A stretch of DNA of 64,000 nt from Microbulbifer aggregans (GCF_001750105.1 NZ_CP014143.1:1975001-2039000), one strand, 5' to 3'. Positions 1-9,658 are shown, counted from the stretch's first letter. The notes: generated from the sequence alone by a model not told the origin. Made by a program: numbers and translations.

Positions 1-1
1 A

Positions 2-2119
2 CTGGCTGCCTGCTCAGGAGAGTCCCCGAGTACCGATGCTGAGGAAACGGCAGCCACGCCTGCTGCCAGCATCAGCTACCCGGATACCCGCAAGGATGCG
101 GTTGTGGATAACTACTTCGGCACGGAAGTGGCCGATCCGTACCGCTGGCTGGAAGACGATCGCAGTGAGGAGACCGGATCCTGGGTGAAGGCCCAGAATG
201 AAGTCACTTTTGGCTATCTGGAGTCCATTCCCTATCGTGACAAGCTCAAGCAGCGTCTGGAATCGCTGTGGAATTATGAAAAGGTGAGCAGCCCGTTCAC
301 CGAGGGCGAGTACACTTACTTCTACCGCAATGACGGCCTGCAGGATCAGTCTGTGGTCTGGCGCAAGAAGGGCGACGGTGACGCCGAAGTATTCCTCGAT
401 CCGAACAAATTCAGTGAGGATGGTACTACCTCCCTCGCTTCCCTGCGTTTTTCCAAGGACGGTTCCATCGCGGCCTACTCCATCTCAGAAGGTGGTAGCG
501 ACTGGCGCAAGATCATTGTCATCGACGCAGAGACAAAGCAGGTTCTGGAAGAACCGCTGGTCGATGTGAAGTTCTCGGGTATTTCCTGGAAGGGCAATGA
601 GGGCTTCTACTACTCCAGTTACGATAAGCCCGAGGGCAGCGAGCTCTCCGCTAAGACTGACCAGCACAAGCTGTACTACCACGAGCTGGGCCAGCCGCAG
701 TCCGAAGACAAGCTGGTATTCGGCGGCTCTGCGGACGAGAAGCGTCGCTATGTGCAGGGTTATGTCACTGAAGACGATCGTTACCTGGTGATTTCCGGAG
801 CCAATTCCACTTCCGGTAACGACCTGTTTATCCGCGATCTTTCCCAGGAAAACGCACCGTTGGTCCCGGTACTCGAGGACTTCGAGTCCGATACCTATGT
901 GATCGACAATGTGGATACCAAGCTTTACCTGGTAACCAACCGCGATGCTCCGAACAAGAAAGTGGTTACAGTTGACGCCGCCAACCCCGCCCCGGAGAAC
1001 TGGGTGGACTTTATTCCGGAAACGGAAAACGTGCTGACGGCTTCCACCGGTGGAGGTTACTTCTTTGCCGAGTATATGGTGGACGCTCTTTCGAAGATCT
1101 ATCAGTACGACTATGAAGGTAATCGCGTTCGGGAAATTGCCCTGCCGGGACCGGGCAGTGCCTCTTCCCTCAGCGGCAAGAAGGAAGACGAGGTTCTGTA
1201 CTACTCGTTCACCAATTACAAGACGCCTTCCACCATCTTCGCCTTCGACGTGAAGGATGCTGAATCCTCTATCTACCGCGAGTCCGGTGCGGATTTCGAT
1301 ACGGATCGTTATGAGTCCAAGCAGGTGTTTTACACCTCCCGCGACGGCACCCGCGTCCCGATGATGATCACCTACAAGAAAGGCCTGGAATTGAATGGTA
1401 AGAATCCGACCATTCTCTACGGCTATGGTGGCTTTAATGTCAGCCTGACCCCTTCATTCAGCATCGCCAATGCGGCCTGGCTGGAGCTCGGTGGCGTCTA
1501 CGCGGTGCCGAACCTGCGTGGGGGTGGTGAATATGGCAAGGAGTGGCACAAAGCCGGCACCAAACTGCAAAAGCAGAATGTGTTCGATGACTTTATCACC
1601 GCTGCCGAGTACCTGATTGAGAACAAGTACACCTCCAGTGATTTCCTGGCAATCCGCGGTGGTTCCAATGGCGGCCTGCTGGTAGGCGCGGTGATGACAC
1701 AGCGGCCTGACCTGTTCAAGGTGGCCCTGCCGGCGGTAGGTGTGATGGATATGCTGCGCTACCACACCTTTACCGCCGGTGCCGGCTGGGCGTACGACTA
1801 CGGTACCGCCGAAGACAACAAGGAGATGTTTGAATACCTCAAGGGGTACTCGCCGGTGCATAACGTGAAAGCGGATGTGCAGTACCCGGCGACCCTGGTG
1901 ACGACGGCTGATCACGACGACCGGGTTGTACCGGCCCACTCGTTTAAATTCGCTGCACATCTGCAGGACAAGCAGGCGGGTCCGGCGCCGACCTTGATCC
2001 GTATCGAGACCAAGGCCGGTCACGGTGCGGGCACGCCGGTTTCCAAGAGCATCGAGCAGTATGCGGACATCTTCAGCTTCACGCTGTTCAACATGGGCTT
2101 TGATTCCCTGCCTGAATAA
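2..2119 (+). CDS. Prolyl oligopeptidase (S9A), probable lipoprotein, 5' end outside window
   Basis: Serine peptidase of the prolyl oligopeptidase family, which cuts short peptides after proline. The open frame runs from base 2 without an upstream start. Its first residues read L-A-A-C-S-G, a lipobox, so the protein is probably a signal-peptidase-II lipoprotein whose signal peptide lies before the window. The GTG at 104 is therefore internal. The N-terminal beta-propeller is followed by the alpha/beta-hydrolase domain with the nucleophile motif RGGSNGG (Ser codon 1664-1666), the Asp region DHDDRVVP and the His in AGHGAGTP (codon 2021-2023), so the triad is complete. Ser at +2 after the lipid Cys would favour the outer membrane (general rule). 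A strong terminator follows. Family assignment is secure; the natural substrate is unknown. Confidence 0.93.
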   Translation: MAACSGESPSTDAEETAATPAASISYPDTRKDAVVDNYFGTEVADPYRWLEDDRSEETGSWVKAQNEVTFGYLESIPYRDKLKQRLESLWNYEKVSSPFTEGEYTYFYRNDGLQDQSVVWRKKGDGDAEVFLDPNKFSEDGTTSLASLRFSKDGSIAAYSISEGGSDWRKIIVIDAETKQVLEEPLVDVKFSGISWKGNEGFYYSSYDKPEGSELSAKTDQHKLYYHELGQPQSEDKLVFGGSADEKRRYVQGYVTEDDRYLVISGANSTSGNDLFIRDLSQENAPLVPVLEDFESDTYVIDNVDTKLYLVTNRDAPNKKVVTVDAANPAPENWVDFIPETENVLTASTGGGYFFAEYMVDALSKIYQYDYEGNRVREIALPGPGSASSLSGKKEDEVLYYSFTNYKTPSTIFAFDVKDAESSIYRESGADFDTDRYESKQVFYTSRDGTRVPMMITYKKGLELNGKNPTILYGYGGFNVSLTPSFSIANAAWLELGGVYAVPNLRGGGEYGKEWHKAGTKLQKQNVFDDFITAAEYLIENKYTSSDFLAIRGGSNGGLLVGAVMTQRPDLFKVALPAVGVMDMLRYHTFTAGAGWAYDYGTAEDNKEMFEYLKGYSPVHNVKADVQYPATLVTTADHDDRVVPAHSFKFAAHLQDKQAGPAPTLIRIETKAGHGAGTPVSKSIEQYADIFSFTLFNMGFDSLPE

Positions 2120-2146
2120 GCGTTACTGCGACAAGGTGTGATAAAG

Positions 2147-2170
2147 AGCCCGGCTTTGCCGGGCTTTTTT
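2147..2170 (+). terminator. Rho-independent terminator after the prolyl oligopeptidase
   Basis: An 8-bp perfect stem (2147-2154 with 2158-2165) with a TTT loop is followed directly by a run of T to 2170. It ends the transcript of the peptidase gene. Confidence 0.9.
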
Positions 2171-2375
2171 GTGGCTGCGCTGAATGCACTTCAGTCTGGT
2201 GACGCTGTACGCAAAGTTGGTCACAACGGCCAGGCGAGAGTGGGTGGATATCGCGCCAAAAGAGGCTTTGTAACTGGTCTGCATATTCACTCGCAGAGTA
2301 ATCTGTTCAGAGGCCTGCAGCAGTTCCGCGGCGAATCGATACCCACAACATCAGTCGAGCGCGAGGCAACACGTC

Positions 2376-4118
2376 ATGACTCCAGAGCAGAAATACCAGC
2401 TTTTGGCTGGCAAACAGCCGCTGGAAATCCTTTACCGGCGGGAGCGGGAGCAGGGCGGTGAAGTGTACTTGCGCCAGATGTGGAACCGCGAATGGCGGGA
2501 GTACACCTGGAGCGAGGTGATGGATCGCGCACGCCGTATCGCCAGTTTCCTGCGCGAGCGGTTCGAGCCTGGCGACCGTATCGCGATTCATGCCAAGAAC
2601 TGTGCCGACTGGATCATCGTGGATATCGGTATCATGCTCGCGGGCATGGTGAGCGTTCCGCTCTACCCCGGGCAGTCGGCCAGCTCCATGCGTTATGTGA
2701 TCGAGCACTCAGACAGCAAGATCCTGTTCTGTGGTGCCAGTGATGACAACAGTGCCCTGAGCGAGGTCGCCCGCCAGCTGCCGACAGTAGCCATCCAGCG
2801 CTGCGAGATCGAGTGCGACAGCACCATGGATGAACTGCTGGAAAGTCACCGCCCTTATGCTGACAGCCCGCTCTACGGTGAGGACGAGGTCTTCACCATC
2901 ATGTATACCTCCGGTACCACCGGCCATCCAAAAGGTGTTATGCACACCTGGTCCGCGATCGGTTTTGCTGTGCCCAATATGGTGCGCGGCTTTGGTTACG
3001 ATGAACGCGATCGCTTCTTCTCCTATCTGCCACTGGCACATGCAGCTGAGCGGATCGTGATTGAGTTCCACAGTCTCTATTCGGGCACACCGGTTCACTT
3101 CCCCGAATCACTGGATACCTTTCTCGAAGACCTCAAACGGGCTCGACCGACCATGTTCTTTTCGGTTCCACGCCTGTGGGGCAAGTTCAAGGAGGGTATC
3201 GATGCAAAGCTGCCGCCTGCACTGCAGCAGTTCCTGCTGAAAGTCCCCGGTTTACGGACATGGCTACAGCGGAAGGTTCAGCGCGGCCTGGGGTTGGATC
3301 AGGCGCGGATGCTGGTTACTGGTGCGTCCCCCATTTCTACGGACCTGCTCCGCTGGTATCACCAGCTGGGGATGATGGTGACCGATGGCTACGGCATGAC
3401 TGAAAACTTCATTTACGGTTGCATCACCCATATGGGGGACACGCCGGTGCCGGGGACAGTGGGCAAGCCCTTCTGGGATTGCGAGGTAAAGATCTCCGAT
3501 GAGGGGGAAATCCTTTTCAAGAGTCGCGCCCTGATGAAGGGATATTACCGGGAGCCGGAAAAGACTGCGGAAGTGTTGCAGGATGGTTTTTACCGCACCG
3601 GTGACTCCGGCTTTATCGATGACGAGGGTCTGCTGCACGTTACCGGTCGCATTGCGGATACCTTCAAGACCAGCAAGGGCAGGTTTGTACAGCCGCCGAA
3701 ACTGGAGGGCCTGTTTGGTAGCGAGGCATTGCTGGGGCAGGTTTGTGTACTGGGCCACGGCATGAGTCAGCCCGTGATGCTGGCCACACTGTCTGAATTG
3801 GCCCAGGGCATGGATAAGACAGCCGTAAGCGAACAACTGCAGAAATCTCTCGAGCGTGCCAACAGTACGCTCCAGGCACATGAACGTATCAGAGCAATCT
3901 ACATCACCACCGATGAGTGGACGCCGCAGAATGAACTGCTGACGCCGACCATGAAAATCAAGCGCAAGCTGCTGGAGCTGCGCTACCGGCCGTGGATAGA
4001 AAGCAACCCGGACGGGAGTCCCATCGTGTGGGAGTCGCTGGTATCCGATAAGACAACAGCAACTGAGGCGGGGGGAGCATTCAAGCCGACTCAGCCGGAT
4101 ATAGGTGGGAGTGCCTGA
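2376..4118 (+). CDS. Long-chain acyl-CoA synthetase (AMP-forming)
   Basis: ANL-superfamily ligase of 580 residues, predicted to activate a fatty acid to its CoA thioester via an acyl-adenylate. The P-loop YTSGTTGHPKGV is at residues 177-188. The adenine-binding region DGYGMTE, the YRTGDSG motif and the hinge region HVTGRIADTFKTSKG follow in the usual order. The sequence resembles the bacterial FadD15/ACSBG-like branch, so a long-chain substrate is inferred rather than shown. The ATG at 2376 is preceded at a somewhat long distance by GCGAGG. It stands alone: a terminator precedes it and another follows. Confidence 0.88.
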   Translation: MTPEQKYQLLAGKQPLEILYRREREQGGEVYLRQMWNREWREYTWSEVMDRARRIASFLRERFEPGDRIAIHAKNCADWIIVDIGIMLAGMVSVPLYPGQSASSMRYVIEHSDSKILFCGASDDNSALSEVARQLPTVAIQRCEIECDSTMDELLESHRPYADSPLYGEDEVFTIMYTSGTTGHPKGVMHTWSAIGFAVPNMVRGFGYDERDRFFSYLPLAHAAERIVIEFHSLYSGTPVHFPESLDTFLEDLKRARPTMFFSVPRLWGKFKEGIDAKLPPALQQFLLKVPGLRTWLQRKVQRGLGLDQARMLVTGASPISTDLLRWYHQLGMMVTDGYGMTENFIYGCITHMGDTPVPGTVGKPFWDCEVKISDEGEILFKSRALMKGYYREPEKTAEVLQDGFYRTGDSGFIDDEGLLHVTGRIADTFKTSKGRFVQPPKLEGLFGSEALLGQVCVLGHGMSQPVMLATLSELAQGMDKTAVSEQLQKSLERANSTLQAHERIRAIYITTDEWTPQNELLTPTMKIKRKLLELRYRPWIESNPDGSPIVWESLVSDKTTATEAGGAFKPTQPDIGGSA

Positions 4119-4180
4119 TGTCAGTGGAAATATTGCGGTGGATATTATTGCAGACGGTCTGAAAACAGATCAGTAATGCG

Positions 4181-4210
4181 AAGGGCCGGTGAAAATCTCC
4201 CCGGCCCTTT
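4181..4210 (+). terminator. Hairpin terminator between the ligase and the DUF1540 gene
   Basis: A 9-bp perfect inverted repeat (4181-4189 with 4201-4209) encloses an 11-base loop, with a short T run after it and an A pair before it. It sits between converging genes and may serve both strands. Confidence 0.7.
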
Positions 4211-4240
4211 GTATTTCCAGCGGGACAGTCAGAAGGAGAG

Positions 4241-4534
4241 CTAGTGGCAGCTGCAGGTCATGCACTTCACTTCGCCACCTTGCTCACCGACATCAATGCT
4301 GTCGGCACAGCACTCGAAGTCTTCATTGTGATTACAGGCAGAGACCTTGCAGGCGCCGACACCCGCGGAGCGGTTGCTACGGGTGTGTTTCTTGTTGCGG
4401 AAATAGGTGTCACAGCCGGGGTTATCCCCATCGCCAATGGTAATAGCGCGGGCGTGACAGCTACTGTCGGTGTTGTAAGCACACTGGGAAATGGCGCACT
4501 TGGCGACTTCCGGCATATCGGTGGCGATGATCAT
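4241..4534 (-). CDS. Cysteine-rich protein with two DUF1540-type units (paralogue 1)
   Basis: Small acidic protein of 97 residues of unknown function. It consists of two similar cysteine units. The first has the pattern C-x4-C-x2-N-x4-C-x-A-x2-I followed by C-D-T-Y, as in DUF1540. The second repeats C-x4-C-x2-N-x4-C and ends in C-M-T-C. Eight or more cysteines in fixed spacing suggest bound metal (inference). There is no signal peptide. The frame is open to a GTG at 4546, but the ATG at 4534 has a GAGG six bases upstream and aligns with the start of the paralogue at 4875-5171, so I chose it. The two genes are the same strand and about 340 bases apart. Confidence 0.75.
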   Translation of the reverse strand: MIIATDMPEVAKCAISQCAYNTDSSCHARAITIGDGDNPGCDTYFRNKKHTRSNRSAGVGACKVSACNHNEDFECCADSIDVGEQGGEVKCMTCSCH

Positions 4535-4874
4535 CTCGGGCCTCACGGATTTTTCTACTTCTTCAAGCCTAGTCCAGTGAGACCGGTTCAGCGTGGCGAC
4601 ACGGCGTCAGATGCCACATTACTGCAAGCTATACATCGCTACCGTTTATGTCGATATCGAACTAAAGCCGCTCTTTAAAACCGGTTTTCCAACCGCATCT
4701 CTTAGGTAAGCGAAGGAAGGAAGCGCTCGGGCAGGGAAATCAGGAGGCCCGGACCAGGAAACCTTCAGGGATGAGTTCTCAGGGATGAGGCTCATGGAGG
4801 AGGAGAAAATAATAAGGACCAAAAGTCAGCGCCCGTAACGGGCGCTTTTTTTTGCCTGGAGCCTGGGGAATGAA
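4535..4874. other. Intergenic region between the two DUF1540 paralogues
   Basis: No protein gene is supported. It must contain the promoter of the left DUF1540 gene (minus strand). It also holds a purine-rich stretch with a short near-repeat (cagggatgag, twice, about 4766-4790) and a strong hairpin at 4828-4853 whose T-run points along the plus strand although no plus-strand gene precedes it. Confidence 0.5.
4828..4853 (+). terminator. Strong hairpin with T-run, plus-oriented, downstream of paralogue 2
   Basis: Stem 4828-4835 with 4839-4846 (8 bp, GC-rich), loop TAA, then eight T. On the minus strand it lies just downstream of the gene ending at 4875 and would be followed only by a short CTTTT, so it may act as a bidirectional terminator. 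Its best orientation is plus, where no annotated gene precedes it. Confidence 0.65.
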
Positions 4875-5171
4875 TCAATGGGCAGCAGAATAGGTCAGGC
4901 AGTTGACCGCGTTGCCGTTTTGCCCGACCTGGATGGCGTCCGCCGTGCACTCGAAATCGTCATTGTGTGCGCAGTCCCCCATCTTGCAGGCGCCAACGCC
5001 CGCCGTGCGATCGCTCTCGGTGTGCTTTGAGCTGTCGAAGTAGGTGTCACAATCGGGGTCGGGGCCATCACCGATGGTAATGGCACGTGCGTGACAGGAT
5101 TCGTCGGCGTTGTAGGCACATTGGCTGATGACACACTTGGCAACTTCCGGCATATCGGTGGCGATGATCAT
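4875..5171 (-). CDS. Cysteine-rich protein with two DUF1540-type units (paralogue 2)
   Basis: Protein of 98 residues and close paralogue of the gene at 4241-4534. Both start M-I-I-A-T-D-M-P-E-V and both have two C-x4-C-x2-N-x4-C units with a following C-D-T-Y or C-L-T-Y. The second unit here reads ACKMGDCAHNDDFECTADAI. The ATG at 5171 was chosen because it aligns with the paralogue; the frame continues to a TTG at 5189 without a clear ribosome binding site. Function is unknown. The conserved cysteine spacing suggests a small metal-binding or redox-active domain (inference). Confidence 0.75.
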   Translation of the reverse strand: MIIATDMPEVAKCVISQCAYNADESCHARAITIGDGPDPDCDTYFDSSKHTESDRTAGVGACKMGDCAHNDDFECTADAIQVGQNGNAVNCLTYSAAH

Positions 5172-5367
5172 GGGGCTGGTCTCGTTCAACAGGTGGCACT
5201 GGGTTCTGGGGGTTAAGGAGAAAGTAGTTCAGCGGGTTGGCTTGTCAACGGCGTCCCAGTGACCGGCAAGGCAACAGGTGTCGACGTTTGCGACCATCCG
5301 CTAATAGCCAGGCGCGGGGCGCTTCAGGTATCTTCGGTGGAATAATAAGCAGTGCCGGAGTGAAACA

Positions 5368-8300
5368 ATGATAGGCAAGCCCTTTTTGCTGTTCTTTGCC
5401 CTCGTTTACGTGGCGCTGCTGTTTACTGTGGCCTGGTGGGCGGAGCGCCGTGGGGCCTGGAGCCAGCGTTACCGGCCATTGGTTTACGCGCTGGCGCTGG
5501 CGGTTTACTGCAGTTCCTGGACCTTCTTTGGCGGCGTGGGACAGGCGGTGGCCAGCACCTGGAGTTACCTGCCCATCTACCTCGGCCCCATTCTGCTGTT
5601 CCTTATCGGTGGCAGCCTGCTGCGCAAACTCGTCTCTGTGGGTGAGCGGCAGAAAGTCACCTCCATTGCCGATTTCATCGGCTCCCGCTACGGCAAGAGC
5701 CGGGGGTTGTCCGCCCTGGTCACGGTGCTCGCCATTGTCGGCACGCTGCCCTATATCGCCCTGCAATTGCGCGCGGTGACCATGGCCTGGGTTGCGGTGG
5801 GGCCGAGCGATAGTGGCACAGCGTTCTGGAACCTGGATACGGCACTGGCAACGGCGCTCTTGATGGGGCTGTTCGCGATCCTGTTCGGCACCCGGCACCT
5901 CGAGGGGCGCGAGCGCAACCGCGGTGTTGTCAGTGCCATTGCGCTGGAGTCCCTGGTCAAGCTGTTTGCCTTTGCCGCGGTGGCAGTTCTCGCCTGCTGG
6001 CTGCTGTTCAGCGAGGCGCTGGGCAGCGGCGAACCCCTGGCCAGGCGCTGGGATCCGCTCACCCTGGATGCAAACTTCCTCACCCAGACCTTCCTGGCCG
6101 CCGTGGCCATCCTCTGCCTGCCGCGCCAGTTCCATATGGCGGTGGTGGAATACCAGGGGCCAAGGGATCTGCAGACCGCCCGCTGGATGTTGCCCCTCTA
6201 CCTGCTGCTGTTTTCAGTGCTGATCCTGCCGATTGCCATGGCCGGCCAGCCGCTGGCTGCCAGCGGCCAGTTCGCACCAGACAGCCTGGTACTGTCACTG
6301 CCGATGGCGGCCGACAGCAGCGCGCTTACCGCGCTGGCCTACCTGGGCGGCTTTTCCGCCGCGACCGGCATGGTGATCGTGGCCGCGGTAACCCTGGCGG
6401 TGATGATTTCCAATGAGCTGGTGGCGCCGGTGTGGCTGTACCTGAGCCGCTTCACACGACTTTCGGCGGTCTCTTTCGGTAGCTACCTGCGCCAGATTCG
6501 TGGGATTAGCATCCTCCTGCTTATGCTGCTGGGGTGGGGGATGCATCGTGCGCTCACGGGGCTGGAAACCCTGGCGCCGATCGGCCTGTTATCCTTTGCC
6601 GCTGCCGCGCAGCTGGCGCCGGCCATGATCGGCGGGCTCTACTGGCGCGAAGCCCACCGCCACGGCGTCTGGGCAGGACTCGCCGCCGGTTATACATTTT
6701 GGTTTTTCTGCCTGGTGTTACCGGCGGTCTTTCCGGGGCACGCCCTGATCGAGCAGGGGCCGGGGGGGATCTCCTGGCTGCGTCCACAGGCATTGTTTGG
6801 CCTGTCTGGTCTCGATTCGCTGAGTCACGGCGTATTCTGGAGCCTGCTCGCCAACGTATTCCTTTTCGTCGCGGTTTCCCGGTTGAGCCGGCAGGATGGC
6901 CGCGACCGCCGCCAGGCCAATGCATTTGTCGATGAGGGGCAGCGCCAGCGGGATGCCGGTGCCGAGCTGACCCCCACCAGCGTACAGGTGGGGCAGCTGC
7001 ATAGCCTGATGCAACCATTCATCGGCTCGGATCGCCTCGATGAAATCTGGCAGGGGTTTGAATTGCGTTCCGGCCAGCGGCTGCTACCCGACGATCGCGC
7101 CCCCCGGTTTGTTGTCTGGGAGGCGGAGGCCATCCTGGCCGGGATCGTCGGTTCCGGTACCGCCCAGCAGGTGGTGGAGTTGCTGCGCCGCAACAAGCCG
7201 TTCAAGCTGGAGGATATCGCCCGGCTGGTGGACGGCACTTCGCAGAAGCTGCGCTTCAGTCAGGAGCTGCTGCAAACCACCGTGGAGACCATCAGCCAAG
7301 GCATCTCGGTGGTGGATGCGGACCTGCGGCTGGTGGCCTGGAACCAGCAGTACCGGGAACTGTTCGATTACCCGGCACGGCTTTTATACATCGGCTGCCC
7401 CATTGAGCGCCTCTACCGCCACAACGCCGAGCGCGGCCTTTACGGCGACCAGAACGGAGACCTCGATGCCCAGGTGCAGCGGCGGCTGGAACTGCTGCGC
7501 CATGGCAGCGCCCACCGTTTCGAGCGCCGCTTGCCGAACGGCATCATCGTCGAGGTGCGGGGCACGCCCATGCCCGGTGGTGGATTTGTTACCACCTTCA
7601 CCGACATCAGCGACTATCGCGCGGCGGTGGATGCCCTCGAAGAAAACCAGCGAACTCTGGAGCAGCGGGTCGAGCAGCGCACAGCGGAGCTACAGTCCCT
7701 GCACGCGGCCAAGTCCCGCTTTCTCGCCCACACCAGTCACGATCTGTTACAGCCGATCAATGCGGCGCGACTGTTTATTGCCTCGGCACAGCAGAAGGCC
7801 GCGCGGGAACAGTGGCCCGAGACCCTGTCGGATATCGGCCATATCGACAGTGCGCTGGAGTCCGCCGAGCACCTGATCGGCGCGTTGCGGGAGATCAGCC
7901 GGCTGGACTCCGGCAAGCTGACTCCCAAGCGCGAGCATTTCCCGCTGAGCGACCTGCTGGATGGCCTGGCTACGGAAATGCAGGCCATCGCTGCTGCGCG
8001 TGGCTTGCAGCTCCATCACCCCCGCAGCAGTGCCTGGGTCTACAGTGACCGCCACCTGTTGCGGCGGATTTTGCAGAATTTCCTCAGCAATGCGCTGCAG
8101 TACACCCAGCGCGGCCGGGTGTTGATCGGCGTGCGCCGCCGGCCCGAGGGGCTCGAAGTGCAGGTTCTGGATACCGGTCCGGGAATCGCGCCAGAAGCCC
8201 AGGCACAGATCTTCGATGAATTCGTGCGCCTGGCATCGGCGGAAAACGCCAGTGAAAAGGGCCTCGGCCTGGGGCTCGCCATCGCGCGGCGCAGCGCCGA

Positions 8301-8838
8301 TCTGCTCGGCCATCCTGTACACCTTCAGTCTGTGCCGGGGCGGGGCACCTGTTTTTCGATTCTGCTGCCGGCAGGGGTGCCAGAGAGTCGGGCCCCGGGG
8401 CAGCTGCGTAATGACTTACCTGCAATGAGCGATGAGCTGGATGGCATTGAGGTGCTGTGTATCGACAACGAGCCGGCCATCGTACGCGGCATGCAGAGTC
8501 TCCTCGAGGGTTGGGGATGCCGGGTGACGATTGCCCGCTCCCTGCCTGAAGCGCGAGTCACATGGCAGGGTGGCCCGCCACAGTTAGTGATTGCCGACTA
8601 TCACCTGGATGGTGGGGCAACCGGTGTTGAGGCTGTGGAGGCACTCTGTGCCGACTGGCAGGCAGAAGTGCCGGGGATTCTGATCAGTGCAGATACCTCG
8701 GAGGCGGTGCGCGACGGTGCACGCGATACCGGACTTTTCTACCTGCCAAAGCCGGTAAAACCCGCGGCGCTGCGCAACCTGGTCAGAAGGTTGGCGAAAA
8801 CGGTCAGGCGGGGGCGGGCTGCTTCGGTGGAGGTGTGA
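5368..8838 (+). CDS. crbS: SLC5-domain hybrid sensor histidine kinase (CrbS/MxtR type)
   Basis: Membrane sensor of 1156 residues. The first ~500 residues are a sodium/solute-symporter-like (SLC5) domain with many membrane helices. A PAS-like segment (about 640-740) and a coiled linker follow, then a HisKA domain with His791 in HTSHDLLQPINAARLF. A HATPase_c domain has NFLSNALQYT, DTGPGI and GLGLGLAIARR, and a C-terminal receiver has Asp1077 in IADYHLDGG. This is the architecture of CrbS in Vibrio and MxtR in Pseudomonas, known to control acetate use together with a LuxR-type regulator. Here that regulator (8804-9511) and acs lie next to it, which supports the same job. GGAG precedes the ATG. 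The 3' end overlaps the convergent regulator gene by 35 bases. Confidence 0.88.
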   Translation: MIGKPFLLFFALVYVALLFTVAWWAERRGAWSQRYRPLVYALALAVYCSSWTFFGGVGQAVASTWSYLPIYLGPILLFLIGGSLLRKLVSVGERQKVTSIADFIGSRYGKSRGLSALVTVLAIVGTLPYIALQLRAVTMAWVAVGPSDSGTAFWNLDTALATALLMGLFAILFGTRHLEGRERNRGVVSAIALESLVKLFAFAAVAVLACWLLFSEALGSGEPLARRWDPLTLDANFLTQTFLAAVAILCLPRQFHMAVVEYQGPRDLQTARWMLPLYLLLFSVLILPIAMAGQPLAASGQFAPDSLVLSLPMAADSSALTALAYLGGFSAATGMVIVAAVTLAVMISNELVAPVWLYLSRFTRLSAVSFGSYLRQIRGISILLLMLLGWGMHRALTGLETLAPIGLLSFAAAAQLAPAMIGGLYWREAHRHGVWAGLAAGYTFWFFCLVLPAVFPGHALIEQGPGGISWLRPQALFGLSGLDSLSHGVFWSLLANVFLFVAVSRLSRQDGRDRRQANAFVDEGQRQRDAGAELTPTSVQVGQLHSLMQPFIGSDRLDEIWQGFELRSGQRLLPDDRAPRFVVWEAEAILAGIVGSGTAQQVVELLRRNKPFKLEDIARLVDGTSQKLRFSQELLQTTVETISQGISVVDADLRLVAWNQQYRELFDYPARLLYIGCPIERLYRHNAERGLYGDQNGDLDAQVQRRLELLRHGSAHRFERRLPNGIIVEVRGTPMPGGGFVTTFTDISDYRAAVDALEENQRTLEQRVEQRTAELQSLHAAKSRFLAHTSHDLLQPINAARLFIASAQQKAAREQWPETLSDIGHIDSALESAEHLIGALREISRLDSGKLTPKREHFPLSDLLDGLATEMQAIAAARGLQLHHPRSSAWVYSDRHLLRRILQNFLSNALQYTQRGRVLIGVRRRPEGLEVQVLDTGPGIAPEAQAQIFDEFVRLASAENASEKGLGLGLAIARRSADLLGHPVHLQSVPGRGTCFSILLPAGVPESRAPGQLRNDLPAMSDELDGIEVLCIDNEPAIVRGMQSLLEGWGCRVTIARSLPEARVTWQGGPPQLVIADYHLDGGATGVEAVEALCADWQAEVPGILISADTSEAVRDGARDTGLFYLPKPVKPAALRNLVRRLAKTVRRGRAASVEV

Positions 8839-9511
8839 ACTGCCCCGGCGGTTCCACGTCCAGGCTGCTGATGGCCAGCACCGCCTGGGTGCGTGAGTTG
8901 ACCCCCAGTTTGCGGAACAGAGCCGTGAGGTGGGCCTTCACCGTCGCCTCGGTGACATTCATCTCGTAGGCAATCTGCTTGTTCAGCAGGCCCTCGGCCA
9001 GCATGGTGGCCACGCGAAATTGCTGCGGGGTCAGCGACGCTACCACATCGGCAATGTCGTCCTGTGCAGCGCTTTCCCCAGCACATTGCCGGGCTACTTC
9101 TGCCGGTAACCAGAGATCTCCTGCCAGTGCGGCATGCAGGGCCTCGGCAATAGTCTCGACTGGCGCTGACTTGGGCAGGAATCCACAGGCTCCGTAGTCC
9201 ACTGCCCGGCACATGACCTCGGGTTTCTCGTTGGCCGAGACCACCATCACCGGCAGCTGCGGATACTGGCCACTGAGGAAAATCAGTCCGCTGAAGCCGT
9301 GAGCGCCGGGCATGTGCAGGTCGAGCAGTAGCAGATCGCTATCACCGTGTTCGGCCGCGCAGCGTTGAAGGCTGTCCATATCCTTTGCCTCGACGATCCG
9401 GGCGTCGGGGAAGGTGGTACGAATGGACTGGCAAAGGGCTCCGCGAAATAGCGGATGGTCGTCGGCCACGATGAACTTGCGGCCGGCGCCGGGACCGGTT
9501 GGATTGGCCAT
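8804..9511 (-). CDS. crbR: LuxR-family response regulator (CrbR/ErdR type)
   Basis: Two-domain regulator of 235 residues. The receiver domain (about 12-130) has the acidic pair D17-D18, the phosphoacceptor Asp64 in LLLLDLHMPG and the Lys of FLPKSAP. A GerE/LuxR helix-turn-helix (about 165-225) carries VTEATVKAHLTALFRKLGV. The start ATG has a good GAGGGAG just upstream. It lies tail-to-tail with the SLC5 hybrid kinase and downstream of acs on the same strand. This is the pairing known for CrbS/CrbR (Vibrio) and MxtR/ErdR (Pseudomonas), which activate acetyl-CoA synthetase. I infer that it binds the repeats at 11711-11806. The last residues are Pro-rich (GQFTPPPKQPAPA) and are encoded in the overlap with the kinase gene. 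Confidence 0.85.
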   Translation of the reverse strand: MANPTGPGAGRKFIVADDHPLFRGALCQSIRTTFPDARIVEAKDMDSLQRCAAEHGDSDLLLLDLHMPGAHGFSGLIFLSGQYPQLPVMVVSANEKPEVMCRAVDYGACGFLPKSAPVETIAEALHAALAGDLWLPAEVARQCAGESAAQDDIADVVASLTPQQFRVATMLAEGLLNKQIAYEMNVTEATVKAHLTALFRKLGVNSRTQAVLAISSLDVEPPGQFTPPPKQPAPA

Positions 9512-9592
9512 GGCTCCCTCATCATCAAGATGCCCCTGTGGGGCTCTATTTTTTTATTGTTGTTAGTGTACGCCGATTGACCGCTATTGGGT

Positions 9593-9625
9593 AAAAAACC
9601 GGCCACCGCCAGGGGCGGGGCCGGT
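9593..9625 (-). terminator. Terminator of acs
   Basis: Minus-strand hairpin: stem 9619-9625 with 9598-9604 (7 bp, plus an inner GC-rich pairing) followed on the minus strand by a run of six T (plus-strand A at 9593-9598). It lies 34 bases past the acs stop and separates acs from the regulator gene. Confidence 0.85.
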
Positions 9626-9658
9626 GCAAGGTGCGACTCGGTAGAGTCAGTCGTCGAA

